This document shows positions 34,690-45,948 of a DNA stretch of 64,000 nucleotides, in pieces. Below the pieces are notes generated by a model. That model ran no database searches. It had not been told where the DNA came from and saw only the letters and a list, made by a program, of their open reading frames with translations. How positions within the stretch are numbered: position 1 is the stretch's first letter; every line of letters starts with the position of its first letter. Source of the DNA: Reticulitermes speratus (Eukaryota; Arthropoda; Insecta; Blattodea; Rhinotermitidae); contig JAJKFL010000042.1 of NCBI GenBank assembly GCA_021186555.1, forward strand, positions 17,894,521 through 17,958,520, in the 5' to 3' direction. A program made the position numbers and the translations under genes.

Positions 34690-34973
34690 TTTAACGTTTT
34701 AACACCAACTAAATGCACTTTTATTTTAAAAAAGACCTAAGTAAGGTTTTCTTAAAACATTTGTATAACCCCTACATATGTTTCGGCTTCAAAGAAGCCA
34801 TCCTCAGGGGGTGTCATACAGCTGCGTTTTATTTAAAAAAAAACACGTCCATGCGTTCGTTCAATATTACGCATGTTTTAAGAAAACCTTACTTAGGTCT
34901 TTTTTAAAATAAAAGTGCATTTAGTTGGTGTTAAAACATTAATTAGTAAAAATGCACGGTGAACTTAGAATAA
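34690..34973 (+). mobile_element. Foldback retroelement, family A copy 4
   Basis: Inverted arms carry AACACCAACTAAATGCACTT on the left and its mirror image on the right. A right-hand tail contains AAAAATGCACGGTGAACTTA. A perfect 12-bp direct repeat, aattgttaggta, lies at 34678-34689 and 34974-34985. Only one hammerhead-like motif is kept, in the left half. Confidence 0.85.
34768..34812 (-). ncRNA. Hammerhead-ribozyme-like motif (copy 4)
   Basis: Minus strand: stem I ACCCC/GGGGU, CUGAGGA (the variable core position is G), U, stem II GGCUUC/GAAGCC with a UUU loop, GAAA, stem III ACA/UGU, A. Stems I and II differ from all other copies while still pairing. Confidence 0.7.
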
Positions 34974-34985
34974 AATTGTTAGGTA

Positions 34986-37400
34986 AGTAGAGAAGCAGCA
35001 GTGTCATTTAGCACACAGTAGAATAAATTAAGTTCCGACACAGTGTGGCTGAAACGCAGGATGCATTCAGATTATCAGGGTTTCACAAGGAGTATATTCA
35101 GCGCAGTAATTTAGTTATCATGGCGACATAATTAGGCAATTCGGTCATTAACTTTATGTTTGTTATTCCAGGTGTTTAGAGGTTTCTTCTTTGTCTAACA
35201 CTGGGATGGGCGTTTCATTGAGGCCATAAGGTAAGGCCGCGAACACCAAGAGAGCATTTAGGCATATCAGGACGTTATTATCGTACGTGACAGGGGTGGC
35301 GAGCTAGACGGACTTCTGGAGCCGCGCTTTAGGAGGCAACTTAGACAAGATCCAACGCGAACTTAAGAAGATGGCTGCTGTGGTGGACACTCGCAAAGCA
35401 TGTACAAGCAAGCCAAGTGTCGCAGGACGACTCTTAATGAACAGTACTTGCACACTGTCAATACAGCGTTTATTATTAATAATAAATAACTTAGTCATAT
35501 TGCCTCTAGCACCATATTTTTTAATTAGAGTTCTATCTCTAACAAGCAATCAACTACGAGAACAAGTTTCACGATATTTTCAGCATAACAGTAATGTTGA
35601 TATGTCATTTCTTTGCATTCCAATGCTTTTATTTCCGTGATATTTCAAAAGCATGGCCTTGAAAAGTCGTGTAATTTACATGTATGTATTCCGGTTTTTT
35701 CTCGGTCTTGATGTCGTAAAACTGATGTTTATAATACACCTCAGCACGTTCATTGAAGTAATTGTCCGTGTCAGATTACATGGCAATTCCATATGAAAGC
35801 CGGTAAACACTGGCCTTTGTGTCAGTAATTTCGATGAATTATTGGATAGAGATGGCGGACACGGATGTAGGAGAAACTTGTTAGTATTAAGATGCTAAAA
35901 TATTCAGTGTGAATGATGTATAGTGTTAAATTGCATATTAATGTTTAGTTAGTAATGCTTTTTTCAACGGCGCATGATGTGTAGCGTGGAATTTGAGAAT
36001 GTTAATGAATGATGGATTGGGAAGGTGATAGAAGGAAGCGGCCGTGTTCTGTTTGCAATTACTACCCAGTAGTTCGGACATACCACAGAAAAGATTGACT
36101 ACGGGACTGCCAATCGAACTTGATATCTCTGAACAAAAAGCAGGTGTTGTAACCACTGACTCAGTAAATTCTGTAATATTATATGGCATCCGGCAGACAA
36201 AGTATGTGAATTGTGTTTTATTTAGATCCCTCTGTCTGTAAACCTTGACATTTTTTAGAAACCTAATGCCTCGCATAATTAGGAATATTTACTGTAGTTT
36301 GTTTAACGACGTCGTCAGTAACTCGAAGATACAGCGTCGAATGACTGGACGATAATTTAAAATTATCCATATTCCATGCTGTAAGATAAGTCACCATATA
36401 TTTATATATATAAACAACTGTGCTAATATTTAGATATAATGATATAGAACGTGTTGTCAACTTACTACATGTGTCGGCCTCTTTCGGCCATCTCCAGGGA
36501 GATATTGAACACAGAAAATACATTAATGGCTAGTTATAATATAGATGTGCAGTAATACAGTTAAAATATAAGTGCTAAAACGGTTAAAAAATTTACAAAG
36601 TATAGTACAGAATGTATGTTGTAATAATTATTGTTTGGATTGCAAACAAACATTACTGCAGAAATTCATCTTCGTTTTCAGGGATATGCCCCTGTGTCTC
36701 CTGTGGTTGTTTATATCGTTTATGCATAGTGCCTGGTACGTGTTTTGAATACAAGTCAATGTGTTTATCCTTTCATCCAACATGCTTGGTATGTTTCTGT
36801 GTGACTTCATCAGTTTCACTGTATTATAGCAGAGTATAATGAGGGTTTTGAAAGAGATGTTGCCCACTTTATACAGTGCGAAACATAAGAAAACGTTCAG
36901 AACGCTGCATGCTTTCCTTACAGTATCCTGCGGACAAATAAATAATGTTTTCGGTTTTTACTAATATATTTGCAAAGGCACAAAGTGCAATGGTTCTTGA
37001 GGGTAGAGGTGTGCTCGATGCATAGATATTTACAAAATTTTTATATTTTTCTTCGACTGTACTCGGTATTTTAATGCACATAATTTTTGCTTAATTACTA
37101 CAAAAATTAAATGCATATTTTAGTAGAGGTTATAATTTAGAATTAGGGATAAGTAAATTTGAATAGTGTTTATTACATTGGGCATCGTAACACATTTTTA
37201 TCGTTCGCCACATTTTCTTTGTAAATTAATATATTTTTCTACACGTTATTTCGCGTACATATGTACATTATCGATATTTTGTCTAAAATATTTCTGTGGA
37301 CTTACGAGTGTGGAATAAAAGTTTACAAGTCACTTTATCCGAGAAGCTGAACTCGTTTAAATTTCAAGTACAGTGGATATATGCGTCAGAGGTCTCTAGT
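34986..37400. other. Unassigned; decayed hammerhead-like hairpin near 36461-36500 (-)
   Basis: At 36461-36500 (-) there is CUGGAGA, U, GGCC/GGCC, GACA, ACAUGU, a decayed relative of the hammerhead-like motifs. Short open frames between 35304 and 37081 have no recognisable domain. Confidence 0.4.
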
Positions 37401-37459
37401 GTTCACGGTCATGTGATTTGAGGCACATGCGCAGAAGAAGCACAGCTGTAGCAGATCAA

Positions 37460-38035
37460 CATGGTGACCAACTTGGCAAACTGGTCTCTCTTGGCTGTCC
37501 GAGGAGTTACAAGCTTATTGTGGGCACGAAAAGTGTCGGCAAACCATACCCATCGACACGTGGTTGAAATGTACGGCAAAGATGTGATGTCCAGGCAACT
37601 GGTGCCACAAGTTTGCGTCTGGCAGGGACATGTGACGGATGACAATCGAAGTAGACGACAAAGTGTACACTACTCGCTTCGAGGAACTCATTCAGACGAA
37701 CAGACATGTGACGTGGTGGCGTATGGCACCTTGCCTTGGTTTATCCTACGGCACTCTGCAGGTTGTCGTGGGGGATGTGTTACAGCACCGTAAGGATACT
37801 CATGTTTCCCGCCTTGAAGAAGCAATTGTCAGGACATTGTTTCACCGGCGATAAAGATGTCAAACCAGCTACAATAACGTGCTGATGCAACAGGAACTAC
37901 GTTCTGTGCGTCCAGGATGGACAGACTTATCACACGCTGTCACAAGTGCCTCAACAGACAAGGGGATTGTGTGGAAACATTGTGTACCAGTGACTCTTCC
38001 ATTGTATTTTGTCAGTTGCCTGTATTAAAATCTTG
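37460..38035 (+). pseudogene. Internally deleted mariner-type transposase remnant
   Basis: The plus strand near 37640-37830 reads IQTNRHVTWW and LGLSYGTLQVVVGDVL, the second helix-turn-helix of a mariner DNA-binding domain. The frames break several times. Near 37915-37965 the sequence matches the C-terminal KCLNRQGD-type end of mariner transposases. The whole catalytic DDD region between these parts is missing, so the remnant joins N- and C-terminal pieces. No intact terminal repeats were identified. Confidence 0.65.
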
Positions 38036-38440
38036 CCTTTGATTTATGGGTACTGTAAACCAGGCGCTGTCTTTGGACGTCGCTGTATCTGGTTTTGATA
38101 ATGTGGCACGTAGTCTGTTTCTCTCTTCCTCCTTTTGCCATATACAGCCCAGTCCAATCGTATCTAGTTACTCCCTTAGTGTCCATGCCCAGCACTCTAC
38201 CCTCGGCTGTCCAACCCGCCATTAGTAGCACTGTCTGACTGGTTCCTCCTCCGCCCTCTGGTTGACCCTAACCCTGTATTTTGTCGCAGCACTCAGAATC
38301 TTCCCTCTCCTGCTGTCTCTGCCAAGCTCACTCTCGGCTGCCCCCTTGACCCCATTCCTAGGAACTTTAACACTTTCTTGCAGAATCTCCCCTGTACCCC
38401 GTCCACTGTTTCCATCCCCCCCCCCCCGCATGTGTTCCCC
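38035..38440 (-). pseudogene. Non-LTR retrotransposon ORF2 fragment
   Basis: The minus strand reads KVPRNGVKGAAESELGR, RRGKILSAATKYRVRV and EEEPVRQCY, then continues with broken frames. This resembles the region downstream of the reverse transcriptase in a group of insect non-LTR elements, where VPRN, ELGRE and KYW appear in this order. Stops interrupt it and no catalytic motif is present. Confidence 0.55.
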
Positions 38441-39130
38441 AGATTTCCACCCCATATAACATCCTTAATTCACATATAGTCTCGTGAATCCTGTGTAACA
38501 TGTGTACCTTCATGTTTGGATGTAGTTATATTTGTGACATGAATTTAATAACATAATTTTTAAAATCAAACATAAATTATATATACAGCCTCAGTGTCAG
38601 CCCCCCCCCCCCCCCCCCCAGTGAAGAGTGCTTGCCTGCTGTAAAGATACTTGCATGTCCCCCTTCGTATACATGGGCCATAAAGAAATCATGCAATAAC
38701 GTAGCGTCGCTTTCTGTTAATAGCCCTGAGGTTAAGTGTCGCACAGATATGTATCCCAAAAGAATGTCGTCAATAAGGCCTCCCCGCCAAAGCTTATGTA
38801 TCAGAAGAGCCGGATTGTATTATACTGTACGTTCCGATAAGACGCTGCAGTAATGAGCGTGCAAGCGGGGTAGGGAGATAGTGACCGCCCGTTACAATAA
38901 CACACTTGATAACGCCTTAGGCCGACATCCATATTGATTACTGATAACTGTCATTACGTGTATCATCAATAGCGTCATCTTCAGCAGCCTCCAACGCTCA
39001 CGTCGCTTGGGCGACACTTAACAACCTCTGGCAGCGAAGGTTCAGCATCGTTTGTCACTTGGGCTGCATCCGTCAACCTGTAAATACAGCTCACCTCCTC
39101 ACAACATTGTTCCCTGTGACCGTTCATTCT
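38441..39130. other. C-run region, otherwise unassigned
   Basis: C runs lie near 38418 and 38602-38620. No supported feature. Confidence 0.4.
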
Positions 39131-39134
39131 ACGT

Positions 39135-39480
39135 TCCTTCCTAACAAGATAGGCGATGTACGTATAACGTAACATACGACGCGTTCGCTTATTCTTTATT
39201 CCCTATTGGCCATCCTAACAACCTGACATCATTTCACTGGACGATGGCGCTTTTATGGCGATTTAGTGTCGCCGGCAACAATAAAACGTAGTTAGGTCTT
39301 CACGTAAAGTGCCCGATGTGTTTTGCCGATTTTGCCCAAATTTGGATTTTCTGGACAGATTTTCATAAAAGTCCCCAGTATCAAATTTCACGGAAATCTG
39401 TTCAGTCGGGGCCGCACTGATTCATGCGGACACAGACAGACGGACGGACATGACAAAGCTAATAGGCGCTTTTCGTGACT
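39135..39480 (+). repeat. Dispersed repeat, family D, single copy
   Basis: Matches one half of 32080-32610 throughout: GATAGGCGATGTACGTATAA, GATTTAGTGTCGCCGGCAAC, TAGGTCTTCACGTAAAGTG and GGACAGACAGACGGACGGA or similar. Direct orientation. Confidence 0.7.
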
Positions 39481-41200
39481 ATGCGAACGCGCCTAAAAGG
39501 GAAGGATGTAGGTTCACGACAATACCATGTTATTATCTTACGTCCGTCCCCGTACGAACTTTCGAACTAATTGGCCCATTTTAACGGAAACTAAGCACGA
39601 GCATTATGCCACGGGAGGACACTCCAACGGCGCACTTTTTAAGTCCCTACACTCGTGGCGGACGCGCGAGCTACTGAGGTCAAAGTCAAGTAGTGACACC
39701 TAATTCAGGACCATAAAACGAGCCGGTTCTTCCACCTGATTTTTTTCTTAAAAGAAACTACTTTAGTATTTATTGTTAGGATGAGTTAGTGGCACTGAAA
39801 CGGTAGCGCCTGTTCGCCTGACTTTTGAAAAAGAAACAATTTAAGCAGATTAAACTGTGACCTTCTAACCTATAGGTTAGTGACCGATGAGGACTGGACT
39901 GGTCTTAATCATAAAGGCTGATTGCAGGGAAAGTGTTGATAGGTGAGAACACGGGGGTCCGTAGGAACAGAGTTTCCGGAACACGTAAGTAAAAATAATT
40001 TGCTCAGGGAAGGGTCTAGGAGGGAGGTAACAGCAGGCTGGAAAAAATCGTGTAATGAAGAGCTTCATGAGTAGGGTGATCAGATGAAGAAAGGTGAGGT
40101 TTGTGGGACATATGATATGCATGGGGAGAACAAAAATGCATACAGGGGTTTATAGGGGCGACGTGAAACAAAGAGACCGCTTGGAAGGTCTGGGGAATTG
40201 ATAGGATTGGAGTGTATAGACTGGGCTTTAGCTGGCTCAGTACAGGGACGAGTGATGGACACTTGTAAGGACGGTAATGAAATGCAGGGATTCCTTGAAC
40301 AGCTGTGGAGCATTAGCTTGTAGAGCAGGGTGATAGTTAATTAGTTCTGGAAGAACCGTCGGTTGTAACCACGCCAATGTTGGCGCCCATTCCAGCGATG
40401 AGCACGCTCTGACTTGTATCAGATGACAACTGCGCATGTGAAGGGCTTCACGTTGTAAAACATGCGAATAAAGTGGGTAAACAGTCAGTTGCTAGATCGC
40501 TCAAGTGGAAAGCTCGTCGCCACTGTCGCCATACAGTATCAAATGCCTATGGCAACATTGAGCTGTGCCTTATGTTGGTCTGAAAATAGTGCAGTTAAGA
40601 AGAATGTGTCGCGTAGTGAGTGTTTAGTGATAACAGATTAAAAGGAATTAGTCACGAATATTCAATTGTAGCGAACGGTTTGTTCTCACTGAAAGCAATA
40701 TAATGTATTTCCTTTCTCTCCTTCTACATGTACGTTGATTCTAACTTTCCTACCGGTAAGTTACATTATCCATTACTTGTGTGTCGCAGGTTATTAAATT
40801 TAATTATTTTTCAGACTGTAGAAACGTTAAAGATTTGCATTTCTTATTGTTTAGTACTGAACTTTGGTTTGATATTATTTTCTCTATCAACAGTAATGCT
40901 TATATTACAAATGCACATGAAAACTTAAGTGAAATTATTGATGAGGGAATGCTTGTGAAATAATTATGAACAAATCACTACAAATGTAGTGATCCCGAAA
41001 CGTTGGTCATACACTAAAAATTGACGCCGGGCAACAACCCAAGAAATTTTAAGCAACATTACGACCACGGCGGAAGCCTTCAATTACAAATGTAGATGAG
41101 TTGTATAATCAATACATAGTACTCATATCATTTTAAATTAACGTACGTTAAAACCCAAGCTTATATAGACGAAGGGAAGCGGAGTGAAATATACAATATA
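39481..41200. other. Mostly unassigned; family B tail near 40985-41095
   Basis: CCGAAACGTTGGTCATAC near 40993 and GGCGGAAGCCTTCAATTAC near 41070 match the family B block and tail. Minus-strand frames at 40080-40437 have no recognisable family. Confidence 0.4.
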
Positions 41201-41209
41201 TTGTTCGAT

Positions 41210-41395
41210 CAGAGGCCAGTCCATGTGGAACTTTTGGTGGACAAAACGTTGCACTGCGACGGGGTTTTCCCTTGTCAGTGTCATTCAACCAATGCTCATT
41301 ACTCGTGTGTTTCATTTATCTATCATTGGTGCTATATAATCTTAGCAATTGACAGCTTTGTTAAGTAAATAAAACACTTCGCAGTGTACTGTAAC
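41210..41395 (+). mobile_element. SINE family S4, 5'-truncated
   Basis: Starts inside the body at GGCCAGTCCATGTGGAACTT. Continues through GGTTTTCCCTTGTCAGTG, then the tail GCTATATAATCTTAGCAATT and TAAATAAAACACTT shared with the 57390 and 46275 copies. Confidence 0.7.
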
Positions 41396-41729
41396 TCCAG
41401 TGCATAGTCACGAATATGTTATGCGAACAAGGAGAGTGTCGCTAAATTTAGAGCAGTAATATGCATATCCCTGTGTATGTAGTAGTATTTAAAATTAGGA
41501 TTACATGCTGTCTCATGTATTTGTTTCGTTATGGGAGCTCACAGAACGAAGAGAGTCAACGTTTATAGAAGTCATCTGATGTACACACACACACATATCA
41601 GACGGTATGTGGTTGATTGATGAACTGTGTGTTTTATTCAGTGATAGAGAACTAGTTATTTTGAATAAAATAATGGCGTTAGTTGTGAGACTGCCTTTTA
41701 TCTATAAGCGAACGTTCGCTGAATTTTCG

Positions 41730-41850
41730 ACGTGCTACAATGGAAGGTCTCTTAGAACATGTACAGTTGTAAGACCGAGAAGGAGATGGATTCAAAGCAA
41801 TAAACTGGATCTTAGGGAGATACGTTGCGAGGATTGTGGTTGACGGAAGT
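41730..41850 (+). pseudogene. LINE C-terminal fragment
   Basis: The plus strand reads VRPRRRWIQSNKLDLREIRC and EDCG before a stop. It resembles the ORF2 end RPRRRW-x5-DLRE of insect non-LTR elements and the fragment at 56940-57215. Very short and truncated. Confidence 0.5.
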
Positions 41851-42478
41851 TGTTCAGGATCTCTTCTAACGCTTAACATTTGTGTTATTGGTTTTGGAGA
41901 TTCAGATTAGGTGGTTTATGTGCCTCTCTTATTTGTCTAAACAAATTGAGTATGTGGTATTTATTCATTCATTCAGGGATTATTTAACGACTCTGTAATT
42001 CAGATTATATACAGTTGGATGGCAGGATTGTTAGCAAATAGTAAGTAGAAAAGAATGTCGGTCGTCGTTTAGTTTGAAGTATTTTGGCACTTTCCTGGAA
42101 GAACTGAGGTAGACCACGAACCTATCATCTTTTGTGTATATTTTCTTTCCTCCTGATTAAAGTCGGTCCAAGTGTCGGATTCTTACGGTGCTCAGCAAGA
42201 ACGCCGTCATTCGAGAGATTCGTGTCTCATAAGTTCTAATTCTCAGTCGTAAACAATACCAATATGGCGGTCTTGCAGGATTTTAAAGTGGGAACGGTAT
42301 TTGCACTAATATGGAACAGTGGCAAAGTTTACCTTCTAACTCTTGACTGTGTACAGTTCTTCCTCTAATAACCATTTGAAACACTATTATAACATTAATC
42401 AAAGCCGTATTTATAAATGAACACGTAAATATAAGCATGCCTTCGATTCTGCCTTCCTTACAGAAATCCTGCCATATT
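41851..42478. other. Unassigned non-coding sequence
   Basis: TTATTTAACGACTCTGTAAT near 41970 resembles a common insect repeat, also hinted at near 36300. Nothing else is supported. Confidence 0.35.
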
Positions 42479-42481
42479 ATA

Positions 42482-43343
42482 CAGGTGTATCTAAAATGCG
42501 TCAAATCAGAACAAACAAAAAGCTAAGGTAAAGCTATCCCTGTAAAGGCCTGGACAGGCTCTTAGGGCTTCAGGAAGTTGAGGCTGCCACAATTTTTTAG
42601 ACAGTCGGTACATGAAGGTGGCAAGGTTGTCAACCCTACGTACCGGCCGCCTTTACCCCTCAGGAGATATTCCTGGTAATAATTTCTGTTAGAGGCTGAG
42701 TCGATCCCAGGGCCATAGTGCGGCCGGAAGGATTAAGTCGATGAAAAATCCCAATAACTCCATCGAGAGTCGAACCTGCTACCTTCCGGCTTGTAGCATA
42801 GTACCTCAACCAACTGCGCCACCGCGTACCCCCGAAATAAATAAAGTAGTTTACATAAACATATGTCCGGAAATGAGTGGTTTTTTAGTTTAACTGGAAG
42901 ATTACATTCAACAACAAATACCTTAACTATGTAATATTTTACTTACATCTGACGTAATACATTTACATTACACGTTCCCAGTTTAACAACTGTTGAGTTC
43001 TTATTGCTTACAAAGTCACAGTTCACAACAAATTTTCAATATGTCTTTCACATGAATGCACATGTCTGATCATGGACTGTCACACCATTTCAAAGTTCCC
43101 GGGCGGTAGTGAATGGTTTGACAGGCATCAAAAATGCCTTGCTGAAGTGTCTGTTCATTTTCAATTGGAGGTGTATACACTAGGGGTTTTCAGTGTCCCC
43201 ACAGATTATGAGGTCGGGCAAACGTGGAGGCTCTACCATGAAAACTAAGTGTTTTTGGACATACACTGGTATGAACTTTTATCTTTGTTTTTGTGTGGGG
43301 AACTTACTCCTGAAATTCGTCCAAGCATTTTAGATACACCCTG
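42482..43343 (-). mobile_element. Tc1/mariner-type non-autonomous element, copy 2, split by a SINE
   Basis: The ends CAGGTGTATCTAAAATGC and, inverted, CAGGGTGTATCTAAAATGC are both flanked by TA. The 42840-43343 part matches 19810-20345 (for example GTTCCCGGGCGGT and ATAAACATATGTCCGGAAA). A family S2 SINE at about 42520-42832 interrupts it. The transposase remnant on the minus strand (about 43000-43240) is more decayed than in copy 1. Confidence 0.8.
42520..42832 (-). mobile_element. tRNA-derived SINE (family S2), nested in the Tc1-type element
   Basis: Minus-strand head GTACGCGGTGGCGCAGTTGG near 42812-42831, B box near 42765-42778, and tail GGGATAGCTTTACC near 42527. It lies inside 42482-43343, so the Tc1-type element was there first. 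Confidence 0.85.
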
Positions 43344-43500
43344 TATTACTGTCATAGAAGCTCTGCTCATAGTTGCCAACACCTATAAACAAATTAGAAC
43401 GTGTAATTCTCTAATGTTATGCTTTCAGACTTTGGATTTTTGTGTGTAATTCCCCTTAGGCTTTGGATTTGTGCGTCTGTATGTGAAGGTTAGGCTGCGG

Positions 43501-43540
<40 letters not shown>

Positions 43541-44325
43541 GCAAAGCTCTGGTGTTTGTATGTGTATAAACCATGGATAAGGTTTGAATTGCTGTATAGA
43601 CGTTGGCGGCCGTGACGTCTCTTGAAGTTAGTTGCATCCTGTCGAAGTTGGCAACGCATATTTAATAACGTTTCCATTACGTGCGACTGGAATTGCATGA
43701 CGCAAATGAAGGAAAGTTTCTGTTTATATTAGCGTATTCACTTATAAATATTGATTATGTTACACATGGGAGAGTGTGTCGAGGTGTTGATGAATTATGA
43801 GTTACTGAACATCTTTGTTGTAATAATGCAGTCAAATATAAAAGGGATCTAAACCCAATGGCCGCCACGCGAAGCCTGTATTTGTTTGTGCTAATGATAA
43901 CCATTTATCCGTTCATTCGAACGGCATATATCACTTCTGATTTTGTAATATTTTAGTTATCGATGCACGGATTGAATATCATTAAAAAGTGTCCCTGATG
44001 GTGATGTTTAAGATAGAAACATGTTAAGGAAAATTATAAAGGAAATGAATACGACGTTATAAAGCTAAATGCACTATGATGGTTTATAATATGTAGCAAT
44101 AACTGTACATAATTTAATGTTTATTTCGTAAGGTACAGGGACTTTGAAGTGGCCAAATTATTTTGTCTTCATGGTGATGGTTTTTTAAAATCCACATAGA
44201 GGATTAATATTTTCGGGTAGTTGGAATTAATAAAATGTTTTAATTGTCTCATTTCAGTTTATTTTATAAGTTAGAGGATCATAAGTGGATGAATGTTTAT
44301 TCAGATTGTGTATTTATGTTCACAG
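43344..44325. other. Probable intron sequence; GT microsatellite and one decayed hammerhead-like motif
   Basis: A (GT)n run lies at 43503-43539. At 43988-44035 (+) CUGAUGG and GAAACAUGUU fit a badly decayed hammerhead-like motif. The end of the stretch (about 44240-44325) is pyrimidine-rich and leads to the acceptor TTATGTTCACAG of the following exon. Confidence 0.4.
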
Positions 44326-44510
44326 AGAGAAGAGTGGATTAAACGTTTGTGGACAAGACATGGAAGCCTGTCCGGATTCAAAGATTCGTACGTTTGGGGA
44401 ACAGACAGAAATATCGCACAGGGTGGCCCAATCCCTGCTGAATATACCACCAGTTGATGTGGAATTCCGTGACACAACCTTAACAATCCCATATGGAATA
44501 TGCGGCAGAC
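44326..44510 (+). CDS. Candidate internal exon of an ABCG-type transporter gene
   Basis: A 185-nt segment is open in one frame and bounded by a good acceptor (TTATGTTCACAG before 44326) and a strong donor (AGAC/GTGAGTACC at 44511). It starts on the third base of a codon and ends after the first base of the next (one phase base each side). The peptide includes EQTEISHRVAQSLLN and PPVDVEFRDTTLTIPYG. In ABCG half-transporters a similar short stretch (V-[DN]-[IV]-E-F-R-D, then a hydrophobic strand and PxG) lies just before the Walker A loop of the nucleotide-binding domain. Here the frame stops before any Walker A, which would be in a later exon outside the readable region. ABCG membership is an inference from about 20 residues. 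The longer ATG-started frame from 44285 runs across the acceptor and is not preferred. Confidence 0.5.
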
Positions 44511-45466
44511 GTGAGTACCTTTATGTTTTACTGAACTTGTAGTGTTGTCTGGCAGACGTGAATGCTTTCGTGTTTTGTTAAACTTCTAGTAACTTCCGGC
44601 ACATGTGAGTACTTCGTGTTGTATTGAACTTCTAGTGTTGTCCAGCAGATGTGAATGCTTTCGTGTTTTGTTAATCTTCTAGTAACTTCCGGCAGACGTT
44701 AGTACCTTCGTGTTGTATTGAACTTCTAGTGTTGTCCAGCAGATGTGAATGCTTCCGTGTTTTGTTAAACTTCTAGTAACTTCCGGCTGACGTTAGTACC
44801 TTCGTGTTGTATTGAACTTCTAGTGTTGTCCAGCAGATGTGAATGCTTTCGTGTTTTGTTAAACTTCTAGTAACTTCCGGCTGACGTTAGTACCTTCGTG
44901 TTGTATTGAACTTCTAGTGTTGTCCAGCAGATGTGAATGCTTTCGTGTTTTGTTAAACTTCTAGTAACTTCCGGCTGACGTTAGTACCTTCGTGTTGTAT
45001 TGAACTTCTAGTGTTGTCCAGCAGATGTGAATGCTTTCGTGTTTTGTTAATCTTCTAGTAACTTCCGGCTGACGTTAGTACCTTCGTGTTGTATTGAACT
45101 TCTAGTGTTGTCCAGCAGATGTGAATGCTTTCGTGTTTTGTTAAACTTCTAGTAACTTCCGGCTGACGTTAGTACCTTCGTGTTGTATTGAACTTCTAGT
45201 GTTGTCCAGCAGATGTGAATGCTTTCGTGTTTTGTTAAACTTCTAGTAACTTCCGGCACATGTGAGTACTTCGTGTTGTATTGAACTTCTAGTGTTGTCC
45301 AGCAGATGTGAATGCTTTCGTGTTTTGTTAAACTTCTAGTAACTTCCGGCAGACGTTAGTACCTTTGTGTTGTATTGAACTTCTAGTGTTGTCCAGCAGA
45401 TGTGAATGCTTTCGTGTTTTGTTAAACTTCTAGTAACTTCCGGCAGACGTTAGTACCTTTGTGTTG
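44504..45466 (+). repeat. 47/94-bp minisatellite that includes the exon's splice donor
   Basis: About 20 units of 47 bp alternate between two types, giving a 94-bp higher-order period (for example GGC at 44598, 44691 and 44785). The first unit starts with the last seven exon bases and the donor GTGAGTACC. Later units carry GTGAATGC or GTTAGTACC at the same place, so each has a donor-like site. Worn units continue past the SINE at 45541 to about 46145 (CAGACTTGAGTACCTTTGTA). Confidence 0.85.
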
Positions 45467-45540
45467 CAGTCATTTTACGGTAATGCCATGCAGAAGGACC
45501 TGCATGCTCGTTCTGTTTATATTCTGGTAATACACAGCAT

Positions 45541-45948
45541 TGCCGATCCCAGTGGCCGCTCGGTCTAAGGCGTGGGTCTTCGGCCGCTCGCTTACTAGGA
45601 TCGTGGGTTCGAATCCCACCGGGGGCATGGATGTTTGTGTTGTGTTAGATGTATGGACGATAGCATGAAACATAAGGTGACATGCAGGACAAAAAGGACT
45701 TCAACAGTACAAATGGATCAAAGGGGAAAACCCAGGAATTAATAAAAAAAAAAAAATCCCACCGGGGGCATGGATGTCTGTCTCTTGTGAGTGTTTTGTG
45801 ATGTCAGGTAGAGATCTCTGCGACGGGCTGGTCACTCGTCCAGAAGAGTCCTACCGACTGTGGTGTGTCTCAAATGTGTGTGACCATGAACTCTCGACGA
45901 AACGAGGAGGTCCAGGCCCATATAGGGCTGTCGAGCCATCCAAAAAGA
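45541..45948 (+). mobile_element. tRNA-derived SINE (family S1) split by a later insertion
   Basis: The head GCCGATCCCAGTGGCCG and B box GTGGGTTCGAATCCC (about 45602-45616) are followed by a 122-nt insert, then the rest of the body to GTCGAGCCATCC. It lies inside the donor-derived minisatellite region. Confidence 0.9.
45635..45756 (+). mobile_element. Poly(A)-tailed retroposed insert within the SINE
   Basis: This 122-nt insert ends in a 13-A run (about 45744-45756). The 21 bp at 45614-45634 (cccaccgggggcatggatgt plus one leading t) are repeated exactly at 45757-45777. Poly(A) plus long target duplication marks LINE-driven retroposition. The source transcript is not recognised. Confidence 0.9.

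Noticed and set aside
36461..36500. Active hammerhead
   Set aside because: The core reads CUGGAGA and GACA, with two invariant positions lost and no stem I pairing.
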